In this document: positions 1 through 7,716 of the stretch, piece by piece | Position numbering within the stretch: the first letter of the stretch is position 1 | Layout of the letters: every line of letters begins with the position of its first letter | Assembly (NCBI GenBank): GCA_003931895.1 | Contig: RRZV01000012.1 | Span: 1 to 36,669 of the forward strand | Length of the DNA: 36,669 nucleotides | Source: Mesohalobacter salilacus | GTDB taxonomy: Bacteria > Bacteroidota > Bacteroidia > Flavobacteriales > Flavobacteriaceae | Reading direction: 5' to 3' | Position numbers and translations under genes: made by a program | Notes under the pieces: model-generated | What the model saw: only the letters and a program-made list of their open reading frames with translations | What the model was told of the DNA's origin: nothing | The model's database searches: none

Positions 1-97
1 CAGATTCACCATAGCGGTGCTATGCTAAATCTTCCAAATCACCTGATTTTATTGTATTTTCAATCCTCATCACAAAGTTCTAATGCATAATTCGGGT
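1..97. other. left-edge segment with a small palindrome
   Basis: No gene can be assigned to these 97 bases. A 6-bp perfect inverted repeat, CATAGC-GGT-GCTATG, lies at 10-24. The plus-strand frame starting at base 1 stays open until the TAA at 88-90, so the tail of a gene entering from the left is possible. The implied peptide does not resemble a protein family I know and looks more like translated intergenic repeat. Confidence 0.3.
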
Positions 98-334
98 TTA
101 ATCTTTATGGTCTTCTAATTCTGACAACTTTTTTTCCTGAGCTGCTTTTATTTGACGGATTATGGTCATTGAAGTGACTAATAAAATCAAAGCCAATACC
201 AGATAAGGATTAATTTCATTAGTGATAAAATCGTAGATGGTATAAATCAGAATAACTAACCAAAAGAACATTACGGTATAAAGTATAGCTTTTAAAGTTT
301 TGATGCGGGATTTAAGTGTTTTTATGGTTTTCAT
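98..334 (-). CDS. small two-helix membrane protein, unknown function
   Basis: The predicted product is 78 residues: a basic N-terminus (MKTIKTLKSR) and two hydrophobic stretches separated by a short loop (YDFITNEINP), then a charged C-terminus ending in EDHKD. This suggests a small inner-membrane protein with two helices. A longer reading beginning at 397 is open, but it would overlap the start of the upstream gene. The ATG at 334-332, followed by a typical basic membrane-protein N-terminus, is therefore preferred. It lies downstream of another small membrane gene and a GH113-like lipoprotein on the same strand, so the three are probably co-transcribed. No family was recognised and no function is proposed. 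Confidence 0.6.
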   Translation of the reverse strand: MKTIKTLKSRIKTLKAILYTVMFFWLVILIYTIYDFITNEINPYLVLALILLVTSMTIIRQIKAAQEKKLSELEDHKD

Positions 335-365
335 CTGAAATATTTTTTGTGCAAAGCTTATAATT

Positions 366-641
366 TTAAAAGAAACTACCAATGGTAATAATTGCACAAA
401 TAGTTAATGCTAAAACACTAAAGATAAATAATAAATTCTTTTTGCTTTTCATTAAATAGATTATTCCAAGGACTAAAAATACAATTTGTGCCATCAGAAA
501 CGGTATGGTTAGGAGTTCTCTAAAAACGCCAACCAAAACAAAATCAATTTGATAAACATTAACTAACCAAATCAGAATAAAATACAATACAATTGTAAAA
601 TTTACAATGGTTAAGTTTCTATTTGAAAATAATGTATTCAT
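366..641 (-). CDS. small three-helix membrane protein, unknown function
   Basis: This 91-residue product is almost entirely hydrophobic. Three transmembrane segments can be seen at about residues 13-30, 46-64 and 69-90, with a basic turn (KSKK) between the second and third. Its ATG (641-639) directly abuts the TAA (644-642) of the lipoprotein gene upstream, with no intervening base, which indicates co-transcription and probably translational coupling. No catalytic motif is present and I do not recognise the family. Position suggests a role linked to the glycosidase-like lipoprotein or the envelope, but that is inference only. Confidence 0.65.
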   Translation of the reverse strand: MNTLFSNRNLTIVNFTIVLYFILIWLVNVYQIDFVLVGVFRELLTIPFLMAQIVFLVLGIIYLMKSKKNLLFIFSVLALTICAIITIGSFF

Positions 642-1667
642 TTACTCAAATTTAGCATAATATTTTTTAATGCTTTGTTCAGCTTTCTTGTGTTGAATAC
701 TAAAGCGATTGGCGTATCTTTCCGAAGCTCGATTGTGATTGTGAAACCACTTCCAAAGAAATCCACCCGCAAACCAAGGTTGATCCCAAACACTTTCCAT
801 TAAACCTTTTAGTAAAATATCCTGTGCGACTTCATTGGTTTGACCATCTATCCGAATGGAATGCCAAGGCTCTTTTCCTGCGTAATTTACACTGCGATAA
901 CCAAATTCTGTAAATAAAATGGGTTTATCGTGCTTTTCACTTAAAGTTTTCAGGTTTTCCGAAATAGGTTGCCAAGCCTTTTTGACAGAATCTAACTTTG
1001 GGGTTTTTTGGTCTGAAATAGGAAAATACGCATCCACACCAATATAATCTAAATCAGACCAAAAGGGCACATTGTCAATTTTATCCCAATTTTCAGCATA
1101 AGTCAGCTGCCCTGAATACACGTTTTTAACCGAAGAAATTAATGAGGTCCAAAATTGAGGTCTTTCAGAAATAAAGGTGTTTAATTCAGTACCAATACAA
1201 AGCATTTCAGATTGGGTTTCTTCAGCAACTTTGGCATATAACAAAATCATATCCAAGTAATTTTGCTCAAAGGTTTTCCAATCACTTTCTGTTTTCATTG
1301 AAATATAACCTGTAAAATCGCCACCACCAATCCATATTTGCGGCTTGAGCATCACTTTAATGTCATTGCTGTGCATCAGTTTAACGTATTGCTTCACGCC
1401 TTCCACTCGTTCACCAAACCACTGTCTTTTGTTGTTGTAATACAATTGTGTGGAATCTAATTTTCGCATAAATGCAAACGGCATAATTGACACCCAATTG
1501 GCATGAATGTCTATAACTGGTTCGATGTGTTTTTGCTGAATTGTATCTCTCGATGCAACAAAACTTAAACCGTTGATTTTTGGTTTGTTAGGCTTTTGAG
1601 GTGAACAATGACTAAAAAAGAAAAGTGTAGCCAACAAAAGACAAATACCGAAAAAAGCTTTACGCAT
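642..1667 (-). CDS. GH113-like TIM-barrel glycosidase, lipoprotein
   Basis: The 341-residue protein begins with a lipoprotein signal: a basic start, a hydrophobic core, and a cysteine at residue 21 (FFSHC) followed by a proline/lysine-rich linker. The rest reads as a single TIM barrel of the glycoside hydrolase 113 type, a family that contains beta-mannanases. Two glutamates sit in the expected settings for catalysis: E161 in CIGTELNTF (acid/base) and E254 in ILFTEFGYRSV (nucleophile). A tryptophan-rich segment near the end (GGFLWKWF) fits a sugar-binding cleft. It is probably anchored in the outer or inner membrane through the lipid. The substrate is not visible from sequence, although a beta-mannan-type glycan is the family precedent. 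It heads a three-gene minus-strand unit with two small membrane proteins. Confidence 0.8.
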   Translation of the reverse strand: MRKAFFGICLLLATLFFFSHCSPQKPNKPKINGLSFVASRDTIQQKHIEPVIDIHANWVSIMPFAFMRKLDSTQLYYNNKRQWFGERVEGVKQYVKLMHSNDIKVMLKPQIWIGGGDFTGYISMKTESDWKTFEQNYLDMILLYAKVAEETQSEMLCIGTELNTFISERPQFWTSLISSVKNVYSGQLTYAENWDKIDNVPFWSDLDYIGVDAYFPISDQKTPKLDSVKKAWQPISENLKTLSEKHDKPILFTEFGYRSVNYAGKEPWHSIRIDGQTNEVAQDILLKGLMESVWDQPWFAGGFLWKWFHNHNRASERYANRFSIQHKKAEQSIKKYYAKFE

Positions 1668-1797
1668 GAGTTTTATTTTAAATGAATTTAAATTGTAAAT
1701 TTAAAAGTGTCAAAATAAGAGAATTATGAAGATTTCATTAGCTTTAAACGGTTAAAGTTTTAAAAATTAATTAAGGACAAAGCTTTATATTCGACCT

Positions 1798-1805
1798 TAA
1801 TTTCG
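1798..1805 (+). promoter_or_regulatory. possible -7 element for the flavoprotein gene
   Basis: TAATTTCG differs by one base from the Bacteroidota -7 consensus TAnnTTTG and lies 13 bases before the ATG at 1819. No convincing TTG -33 element is present at the right distance, so this is a weak call. Confidence 0.35.
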
Positions 1806-1818
1806 CAAAGTTTTATTT

Positions 1819-3126
1819 ATGGAGCATATCGCAATTATTGGTAATGGCATCGCTGGCGTTACTGCTGCAAGACATATTAGAAAACAATCTGATTATAAAA
1901 TTACTTTGATTTCTGCCGAAACCGAACACTTCTTTTCTCGAACGGCATTAATGTATGTCTATATGGGACATATGAAATGGCAACACATCAAACCTTACGA
2001 AGATTGGTTTTGGGATAAAAACCGTATTGAACTTAAACAAGGTTATGTAAAAACGGTAGATACAGATAACAAACAATTGCTTTTTGAAGATCAATCTCAT
2101 TTGAAATATGACAAGCTTATCATAGCTTGTGGCTCTAAACCCAACAAATTTGGTTGGCCAGGGCAAGACCTTGATGGGGTTAGCGGTATGTATTCTAAAC
2201 AAGATTTAGAAACCATAGAGCACTATGCGCCAAATCCTGAAAAGTGCAAAAGAGGCGTAATTGTAGGTGGTGGTTTGATAGGAATTGAATTAGCAGAAAT
2301 GCTGCGTTCAAGAGATATTCCAGTTACGATGTTAGTCCGTGAAAAAAGCTTTTGGAATGGCGTTTTGCCCGATGGCGAGTCTCAAATGATCAACAAACAT
2401 ATTTTAGAACACCATATTGATTTAAGACTTGGTGTCAACTTAGAATGTATTAACGCCGATGAAAACGGCAAAGCCAAATCCGTTATCGTTAAAGAAACTG
2501 GTGAAGAAATTGAATGTGATTACGTCGGTTTAACCGCTGGAGTTTCACCAAATATCGACTTTTTAAAAGACAGTGGTATTGAAACTGGAAAAGGAGTTAA
2601 AGTGAATAAATATTTGGAAACCAATATTGAAGATGTTTATGCCATAGGAGATTGTGCAGAACAACAAGAACCCACGGGGAACCGACCACCTGTGGAAGCC
2701 GTTTGGTACACAGGACGAATGATGGGCGAAGTCGTCGCACAAACGGTTTGTGGGAGAAAAACCGCCTATAAGCCAGGACATTGGTTTAATTCGGCTAAAT
2801 TTCTCGATATTGAATATCAAACCTATGGATGGGTTTTCCCAAAACGCCATTGTGAAGAATATGAAAAACATTTTCATTGGCGTCACCCTGAAGATAATGT
2901 ATGTGTGACTTTATCTTATCACAAAGACACACGAAAATTTTTAGGGATTAACACTTTCGGTATTCGTATGCGACATGAGGTTTTTGATAAATGGCTGTCG
3001 GAAGAACGGGATATTGATGATGTGGTAAAAAATTTAAAACAAGCCAATTTTGACCCTGAATTTTTCAAAACCTATGAAAAAGACATATATAAATCCTATA
3101 AGAATCAATTATTAGTAAAAGCTTAA
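1819..3126 (+). CDS. FAD/NAD(P)-dependent oxidoreductase
   Basis: This 435-residue flavoprotein belongs to the two-dinucleotide-binding-domain superfamily (ferredoxin/rubredoxin reductase, nitrite reductase NirB N-terminus, NADH oxidase). GNGIAG at residues 8-13 binds FAD. GGGLIG at 150-155 is the NAD(P)H-binding Rossmann motif. AIGDCAE at about 275-281 is the second FAD contact. There is no CxxxxC redox-active disulfide, so it is not a thioredoxin-type disulfide reductase. The C-terminal 130 residues are rich in Trp, His and Tyr and do not match the usual dimerisation domain that I know. It is followed after 85 bases by a membrane polyferredoxin on the same strand. The likely role is to move electrons between NAD(P)H and that iron-sulfur protein. 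The acceptor and physiological pathway are unknown. Confidence 0.85.
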   Translation: MEHIAIIGNGIAGVTAARHIRKQSDYKITLISAETEHFFSRTALMYVYMGHMKWQHIKPYEDWFWDKNRIELKQGYVKTVDTDNKQLLFEDQSHLKYDKLIIACGSKPNKFGWPGQDLDGVSGMYSKQDLETIEHYAPNPEKCKRGVIVGGGLIGIELAEMLRSRDIPVTMLVREKSFWNGVLPDGESQMINKHILEHHIDLRLGVNLECINADENGKAKSVIVKETGEEIECDYVGLTAGVSPNIDFLKDSGIETGKGVKVNKYLETNIEDVYAIGDCAEQQEPTGNRPPVEAVWYTGRMMGEVVAQTVCGRKTAYKPGHWFNSAKFLDIEYQTYGWVFPKRHCEEYEKHFHWRHPEDNVCVTLSYHKDTRKFLGINTFGIRMRHEVFDKWLSEERDIDDVVKNLKQANFDPEFFKTYEKDIYKSYKNQLLVKA

Positions 3127-3142
3127 AATAAAATATAAGCTC

Positions 3143-3194
3143 AGACCTCACAGGTTTTCCTCCAAAGGCGGACAGGCTGAGACCTGTGAGGTCT
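3143..3194. repeat. intergenic inverted repeat with 13-bp perfect arms
   Basis: The arms AGACCTCACAGGT (3143-3155) and ACCTGTGAGGTCT (3182-3194) are perfect inverted complements around a 26-base loop. The loop carries a nested imperfect hairpin, TCCTCC (3158-3163) against GGCGGA (3167-3172). There is no T-run after the right arm on the plus strand, so it is not a classic intrinsic terminator. It sits between two genes that look co-transcribed. It resembles dispersed REP-like palindromes that I recall from Flavobacteriia intergenic regions, but copy number cannot be judged from one window. Confidence 0.75.
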
Positions 3195-3211
3195 CGAAAA
3201 AACATAAAAAC

Positions 3212-4798
3212 ATGAGTACATCACAAAACATGTCCATGACAGGACGCGCAGCAGATAGTTTAAATGCACAACAAAAAATAGCGGCTATCATTGGTATGGT
3301 GGGCCTATTAATTTTAGGTATTTCAGCGTTTAATGTGCAATTGCAACCCCAGGCACTTTGGCTGACTTTGTCTTTAATTATGATTGCTGGTGGTGTGGTT
3401 TGGTATGCCAAAGCTTCTTATGCTGGCACTGAACCCGGCATTAAAAATGACGGTGTTTTTTTTAAATCGATTTCTTCCCGCGGGTTTTGGGCTTATTTGA
3501 CCGGTGTGGGTCTAACCAGTTTTTACATCATACTTTATTTTTACCCAGAATACTTAGGTCTGGTTAAAGACGGCGAAAACACGGGCATCATCGCCCTTTT
3601 TGATCCTCTAAGCAAAGCTTTAAGTGGCAATCCCGCTAGCCAATGGTTTGTGTATGGCACACTTTATACTTTAGTGATTTTAGCCTTTGGAATTAAATTT
3701 ATTTGGAAATATAGACACAGTAAATATCAACTCATTAGAACCATTTCTGTGATGTTTTTTCAGACCTCATTTGCGTTTTTGATTCCTGAGTTTATGGCCC
3801 GATTAAATGGCGATAAATTAAATCTACCTTACTACGATTTAAAAAATATTTGGCCTTTAAATTATTACAATTTTGATCAATACAGAATTGATGCCATGAT
3901 CAGTTCTGGTGATATAGGTATTGCCTTGTTGATTTTTGGTTTGGCTTCTATATTTATTATAACGCCAATATTAACCTATTTTTATGGCAAGCGTTGGTAT
4001 TGTTCCTGGGTTTGTGGTTGTGGTGGCTTGGCTGAAACTTCTGGCGATAGCTTCCGACAGTTAAGTGACAAATCACTTTTTGCTTGGCGTGTAGAGCGTT
4101 GGGTGATTCACAGTGTTTTGGTTTTCGTCACGCTTATGACTACTGCAGTGGTTTATTCTTATCTCAAAACTGATCAATATTGGCTTCACGGCGACACGTT
4201 TTTATGGGCAGTTGGCATTTTGCTGACACTTATTTTTGCTGGCGTGATGATTTTTAAACGTGACCAGTTTAAGAAAGATGCTAAAATCGGTGCTGTAGCC
4301 TATATGGTGGTCATTTTAGCGCTTTTGGGTTTACACGCGTTTCAAGATGTGCAATTGTTTTTATTTGATAGTTATAAGCTGCGAAGCACTTATGGTTTCT
4401 TAATTGGCAGTATTTTTTCAGGCGTGATTGGCACAGGGTTTTACCCGATTTTCGGCAATCGGGTGTGGTGTCGATTTGGTTGTCCTATGGCGGCAATCTT
4501 AGGTTTTCAACAACGCTTGTTTTCAAAATTTAGAATTACGACTAATGGCGGTCAGTGTATTTCTTGCGGAAATTGCTCTACTTATTGTGAAATGGGTATA
4601 GATGTCAGGGCTTATGCCCAAAAAGGCGAAAATATTGTGCGATCATCTTGTGTAGGCTGTGGCATTTGTTCTGCGGTTTGCCCACGTGGTGTGCTCAATC
4701 TTGAAAACGATAGCCTGAATGGACGCATTAATCCAAAAGAAATATTATTAGGAAATGATGTAGATTTGATGGATTATGTCAACAACTCAAAAAACTAA
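3212..4798 (+). CDS. polytopic membrane 4Fe-4S protein, NapH/NosR/CcoG-like
   Basis: The 528-residue protein has roughly nine or ten hydrophobic segments between residues 23 and 412, followed by a soluble bacterial-type ferredoxin domain. Two cysteine clusters lie at membrane borders: RWYCSWVCGCGG (C264, C268, C270) and VWCRFGCPMA (C420, C424), the pattern of NapH, NosR and RdxA/CcoG proteins. The ferredoxin domain has CxxCxxCxxxC at 449-459 and the second half, CxxCxxCxxxCP, at 480-491, so two 4Fe-4S clusters are expected. Such proteins usually pass electrons between quinol and a redox partner across the membrane. The partner suggested by context is the flavoprotein 85 bases upstream. No nitrate, nitrous-oxide or cytochrome-oxidase genes are near, so the substrate remains open. 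It converges on fhs with only 5 bases between stop codons. Confidence 0.82.
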   Translation: MSTSQNMSMTGRAADSLNAQQKIAAIIGMVGLLILGISAFNVQLQPQALWLTLSLIMIAGGVVWYAKASYAGTEPGIKNDGVFFKSISSRGFWAYLTGVGLTSFYIILYFYPEYLGLVKDGENTGIIALFDPLSKALSGNPASQWFVYGTLYTLVILAFGIKFIWKYRHSKYQLIRTISVMFFQTSFAFLIPEFMARLNGDKLNLPYYDLKNIWPLNYYNFDQYRIDAMISSGDIGIALLIFGLASIFIITPILTYFYGKRWYCSWVCGCGGLAETSGDSFRQLSDKSLFAWRVERWVIHSVLVFVTLMTTAVVYSYLKTDQYWLHGDTFLWAVGILLTLIFAGVMIFKRDQFKKDAKIGAVAYMVVILALLGLHAFQDVQLFLFDSYKLRSTYGFLIGSIFSGVIGTGFYPIFGNRVWCRFGCPMAAILGFQQRLFSKFRITTNGGQCISCGNCSTYCEMGIDVRAYAQKGENIVRSSCVGCGICSAVCPRGVLNLENDSLNGRINPKEILLGNDVDLMDYVNNSKN

Positions 4799-4803
4799 TA
4801 ATT

Positions 4804-6474
4804 TTAAAACAAACCTTTAATATTTCCGTTAGCATCGACATCGATTTGTTCTGCTGCTGGATGAGCTGGTAGTCCGGGCATTCTCATCATATTTCCGGCT
4901 ATTGGAATAATAAAACCAGCACCCGAAGCCACTTCAATTTCTCTAATGGAAAGCGTAAAATCCTCAGGTCTGCCAAGACGTTTATCATCGTCTGATAGGG
5001 ATTTTTGGGTTTTAGCCATACAAATAGGCAATTGGTTTAAGCCTAGATTTTGAATGCGTTTCAAATCCAATTTAGCTTTAGCAGAATATTCAATATTTGA
5101 AGCCCCGTAAATATTTTTTGCAATGCTATTTATTTTGTCTTCAACAGGTTGTTCCCATTTATACAAAGCTGAAAAATCATTTTTAGAAGTTGTTTTTAAA
5201 GTTTCAACAACTTCTTTTGCCAATTCTAAAGCACCATTTCCTCCATCAGCCCAAACATTGGCGAGAGCAACTTTTACACCACATTGCTTTCCAAAATCTT
5301 TAATGACTTGAATTTCTTCTTGAGTATCTGCCGTAAATTGATTGATTGCAATGATAGGGGTAATGTTGAACTTTTGAACGTTTTCAATATGCTTTTCTAA
5401 GTTTGGCAACCCATTTTTAACGGCTTCAGCATCAGGTGTGCTGAGTTCTTTTAGACTTTTGCCGCCGTGATATTTCAAGGCTCTTATCGTAGCAGTTAGC
5501 ACAACGACCTCAGGTTTTAAACCAGCACTTTGGCATTTGATATTTAAAAACTTTTCGCCTCCTAAATCAAAACCGAAACCAGCTTCGGTGATAGTATAGT
5601 CAGCAAGACTCATACCCATTTTGGTCGCAATAACGGAATTGGTGCCTTGAGCAATATTAGCAAAAGGACCACCGTGAATAAGAGCTGGATTACCTTCTAT
5701 GGTTTGCACTAAATTTGGTTTTATAGCGTCTTTTAGCAGTGTTGCCATTGCGCCATTCGCTTTTAAGTCTTTAGCATAAACGGGTGTTTTCTCATGAGTA
5801 AAACCAATAAAGATACGTCCTAATCTTTGTTTTAAATCAGATAAATTATTACATAAACATAAAATTGCCATAATTTCAGAAGCTGCTGTGATGTCAAATC
5901 CAGTTTCTCGAGGAACACTCATTGTTGTTCCGCCTAATCCTACAATGATTTGGCGTAAAGCCCTGTCATTGACATCTAAAACCCGTTTCCATTTTACGGT
6001 TCGTGCATCGATATTAAGATTATTAGTCTTGCTTTGTATATTGTTATCGATCATGGCGGCAAGCAAGTTGTTTGCCTTTTCAATAGCAGAAAAATCGCCC
6101 GTAAAATGAAGGTTAATATCCTCCATTGGTAACACTTGCGACTTTCCGCCACCTGTTGCTCCACCTTTTAAGCCAAAAACTGGCCCTAATGAAGGTTCTC
6201 GTAAAACCACAATACTTGATTTATTTAGATTTCTAAGGCCTTCATTTAAGCCAATTGAGATGGTGGTTTTCCCTTCACCAGCTGGAGTTGGTGAAATAGC
6301 ACTGACTAAAATCAATTTACTTTTTAGTGCTTTTTTATCGTCGATTAAATCTAATGGAAGCTTTGCTTTGTATTTGCCGTAATGCTCAAGCTCATCGGCT
6401 TTAATATGAAGCTTTTCGGCAATATCATTAATGTGTTGAAGTTGAACGGAATTGGCAATATCTAAGTCAGTCAT
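4804..6474 (-). CDS. fhs: formate-tetrahydrofolate ligase
   Basis: The product is a cytosolic enzyme of 556 residues, the normal length for the family. It makes 10-formyltetrahydrofolate from formate, tetrahydrofolate and ATP. The ATP-binding motif TPAGEGKTT is at about residues 63-71. Other family-typical segments are LREPSLGPVFGLKGGATGGG, the DVNDRALR stretch and MRMPGLPAHP near the C-terminus. It feeds one-carbon units to purine synthesis or recovers formate. No folD or other C1 gene is adjacent, although folA lies about 7 kb away. The gene starts at ATG 6474-6472 and ends 5 bases from the stop of the converging polyferredoxin gene, with no obvious hairpin terminator between them. Confidence 0.96.
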   Translation of the reverse strand: MTDLDIANSVQLQHINDIAEKLHIKADELEHYGKYKAKLPLDLIDDKKALKSKLILVSAISPTPAGEGKTTISIGLNEGLRNLNKSSIVVLREPSLGPVFGLKGGATGGGKSQVLPMEDINLHFTGDFSAIEKANNLLAAMIDNNIQSKTNNLNIDARTVKWKRVLDVNDRALRQIIVGLGGTTMSVPRETGFDITAASEIMAILCLCNNLSDLKQRLGRIFIGFTHEKTPVYAKDLKANGAMATLLKDAIKPNLVQTIEGNPALIHGGPFANIAQGTNSVIATKMGMSLADYTITEAGFGFDLGGEKFLNIKCQSAGLKPEVVVLTATIRALKYHGGKSLKELSTPDAEAVKNGLPNLEKHIENVQKFNITPIIAINQFTADTQEEIQVIKDFGKQCGVKVALANVWADGGNGALELAKEVVETLKTTSKNDFSALYKWEQPVEDKINSIAKNIYGASNIEYSAKAKLDLKRIQNLGLNQLPICMAKTQKSLSDDDKRLGRPEDFTLSIREIEVASGAGFIIPIAGNMMRMPGLPAHPAAEQIDVDANGNIKGLF

Positions 6475-6608
6475 ATCTCTAATAAATTTGACTTAAAATT
6501 ACGGTATTTAAAAAACTTTAAGAATGATTTTTATCAGTTTGACTAAAATAAACCATTCATTAAAACTTAAATCAATTCCCTGAAACTGACAAATACAACT
6601 TGAAATGC

Positions 6609-7559
6609 CTATTCATCTTTTTTAGACGTATTGCCTAAACCTTTTTCTCTATTTTTTTGTTTCATATGTTCACCGATTTGGCTTGAAGCCGAAAAAGAAG
6701 CAATCATGTTGTTAAGCATATCACTACCAGCTTGTGGTGAGTTCGGTAGCAAAATTAAATTGGTATCGGTTGCTTCGCCTATAGATTGTAGTGTATCGTA
6801 GTGTTGAGTGACAACAATTAAGGCAGATGCCTCTTGGGAGTTGATACCTACGTTATTTAACACATCTACGCTTTCTTCGAGACCACGGGCAATTTCGCGT
6901 CGTTGGTCTGCAATACCTTGACCTTGAAGACGCTTACTTTCAGCTTCAGCACGAGCCTTAGCTACAATTTTAATACGTTCGGCTTCAGCTTCAAACTCGG
7001 CGGCAACTTTTTCACGTTCAGAGGCGTTGATACGGTTCATCGCTTCTTTAACCTGTTGATCAGGATCAATATCAGTAACTAAGGTTTTGATGATATCGTA
7101 ACCGTAATCGAGCATAGCTTCGTTGAGTTCGCCTTTCACCGCAATTGCAATATCGTCTTTGCGCTCAAAAACCTCGTCGAGTTTCATTTTTGGGACTTCT
7201 GCTCTTACCACATCAAACACATAAGATGTGATTTGTGCGCGAGGGCTTTCTAGTTTGTAGAAAGCATCATAAACCTTTTCTTTCATGACCATATACTGCA
7301 CAGAAACTTTAAGTTTTACAAACACGTCATCTTTGGTTTTAGTTTCCACCAAAACATCCAATTGCTGAACTTTAAGATTAATTCGGCCAACGACTGAATC
7401 GATAATAGGTATTTTTAATTGAAAGCCAGAACTTCTTACACTTTGAAATTTCCCTAAGCGCTCAAGAATAGCAGATGTCTGTTGTTTGACAATGAAAAAA
7501 GTTTTGAACAATAACAAAACTCCAATAACAATAAAGATATAAGTAATAATAGAACCCAT
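6609..7559 (-). CDS. SPFH/band 7 slipin-family membrane protein
   Basis: The 316-residue protein has one N-terminal membrane anchor (about residues 4-24), then an SPFH/band-7 domain beginning with IVKQQTSAILERLGKF. An Ala/Glu/Arg-rich helical region at about 175-240 is the coiled coil through which these proteins oligomerise. The pattern matches the paraslipin/QmcA/stomatin-like 2 group. Such proteins form large rings that organise membrane domains and often regulate membrane proteases. No NfeD-type protease partner is adjacent here, which fits the stand-alone paraslipin type. The C-terminus is charged and probably unstructured. It lies 134 bases upstream of fhs on the same strand, so co-transcription is possible but not compelling. 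Confidence 0.9.
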   Translation of the reverse strand: MGSIITYIFIVIGVLLLFKTFFIVKQQTSAILERLGKFQSVRSSGFQLKIPIIDSVVGRINLKVQQLDVLVETKTKDDVFVKLKVSVQYMVMKEKVYDAFYKLESPRAQITSYVFDVVRAEVPKMKLDEVFERKDDIAIAVKGELNEAMLDYGYDIIKTLVTDIDPDQQVKEAMNRINASEREKVAAEFEAEAERIKIVAKARAEAESKRLQGQGIADQRREIARGLEESVDVLNNVGINSQEASALIVVTQHYDTLQSIGEATDTNLILLPNSPQAGSDMLNNMIASFSASSQIGEHMKQKNREKGLGNTSKKDE

Positions 7560-7691
7560 AATTGAATGATTTTGATAGTAAAAATACTTAATTTTTAATT
7601 GTCATCATCTAAATTAAATACAATTTTAAAGAAAAGCATCAATTAACTTTAACTTAATCTCTACCAATTTAGTAGGAAATGAAAAATATTG

Positions 7692-7699
7692 TATGTTTG
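7692..7699 (+). promoter_or_regulatory. -7 promoter element for the cys operon
   Basis: TATGTTTG matches the Bacteroidota -7 consensus TAnnTTTG exactly and lies 17 bases before the ATG at 7717, giving a short leader. An in-frame ATG at 7693 is embedded in this element, so it would lie upstream of the transcription start. No clear TTG -33 element is present. Confidence 0.6.
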
Positions 7700-7716
7700 C
7701 AATTTATAAACAGATT

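Noticed and set aside
1-90. Open plus-strand frame at the left edge as a partial gene
   Set aside because: Only 29 codons, no recognisable motif, and a peptide typical of translated repeat; not reported as a CDS.
335-397. N-terminal extension of the small membrane gene ending at 98
   Set aside because: The extra 21 codons overlap the start of the neighbouring gene's coding end and give an atypical N-terminus; the internal ATG at 334 is more natural.
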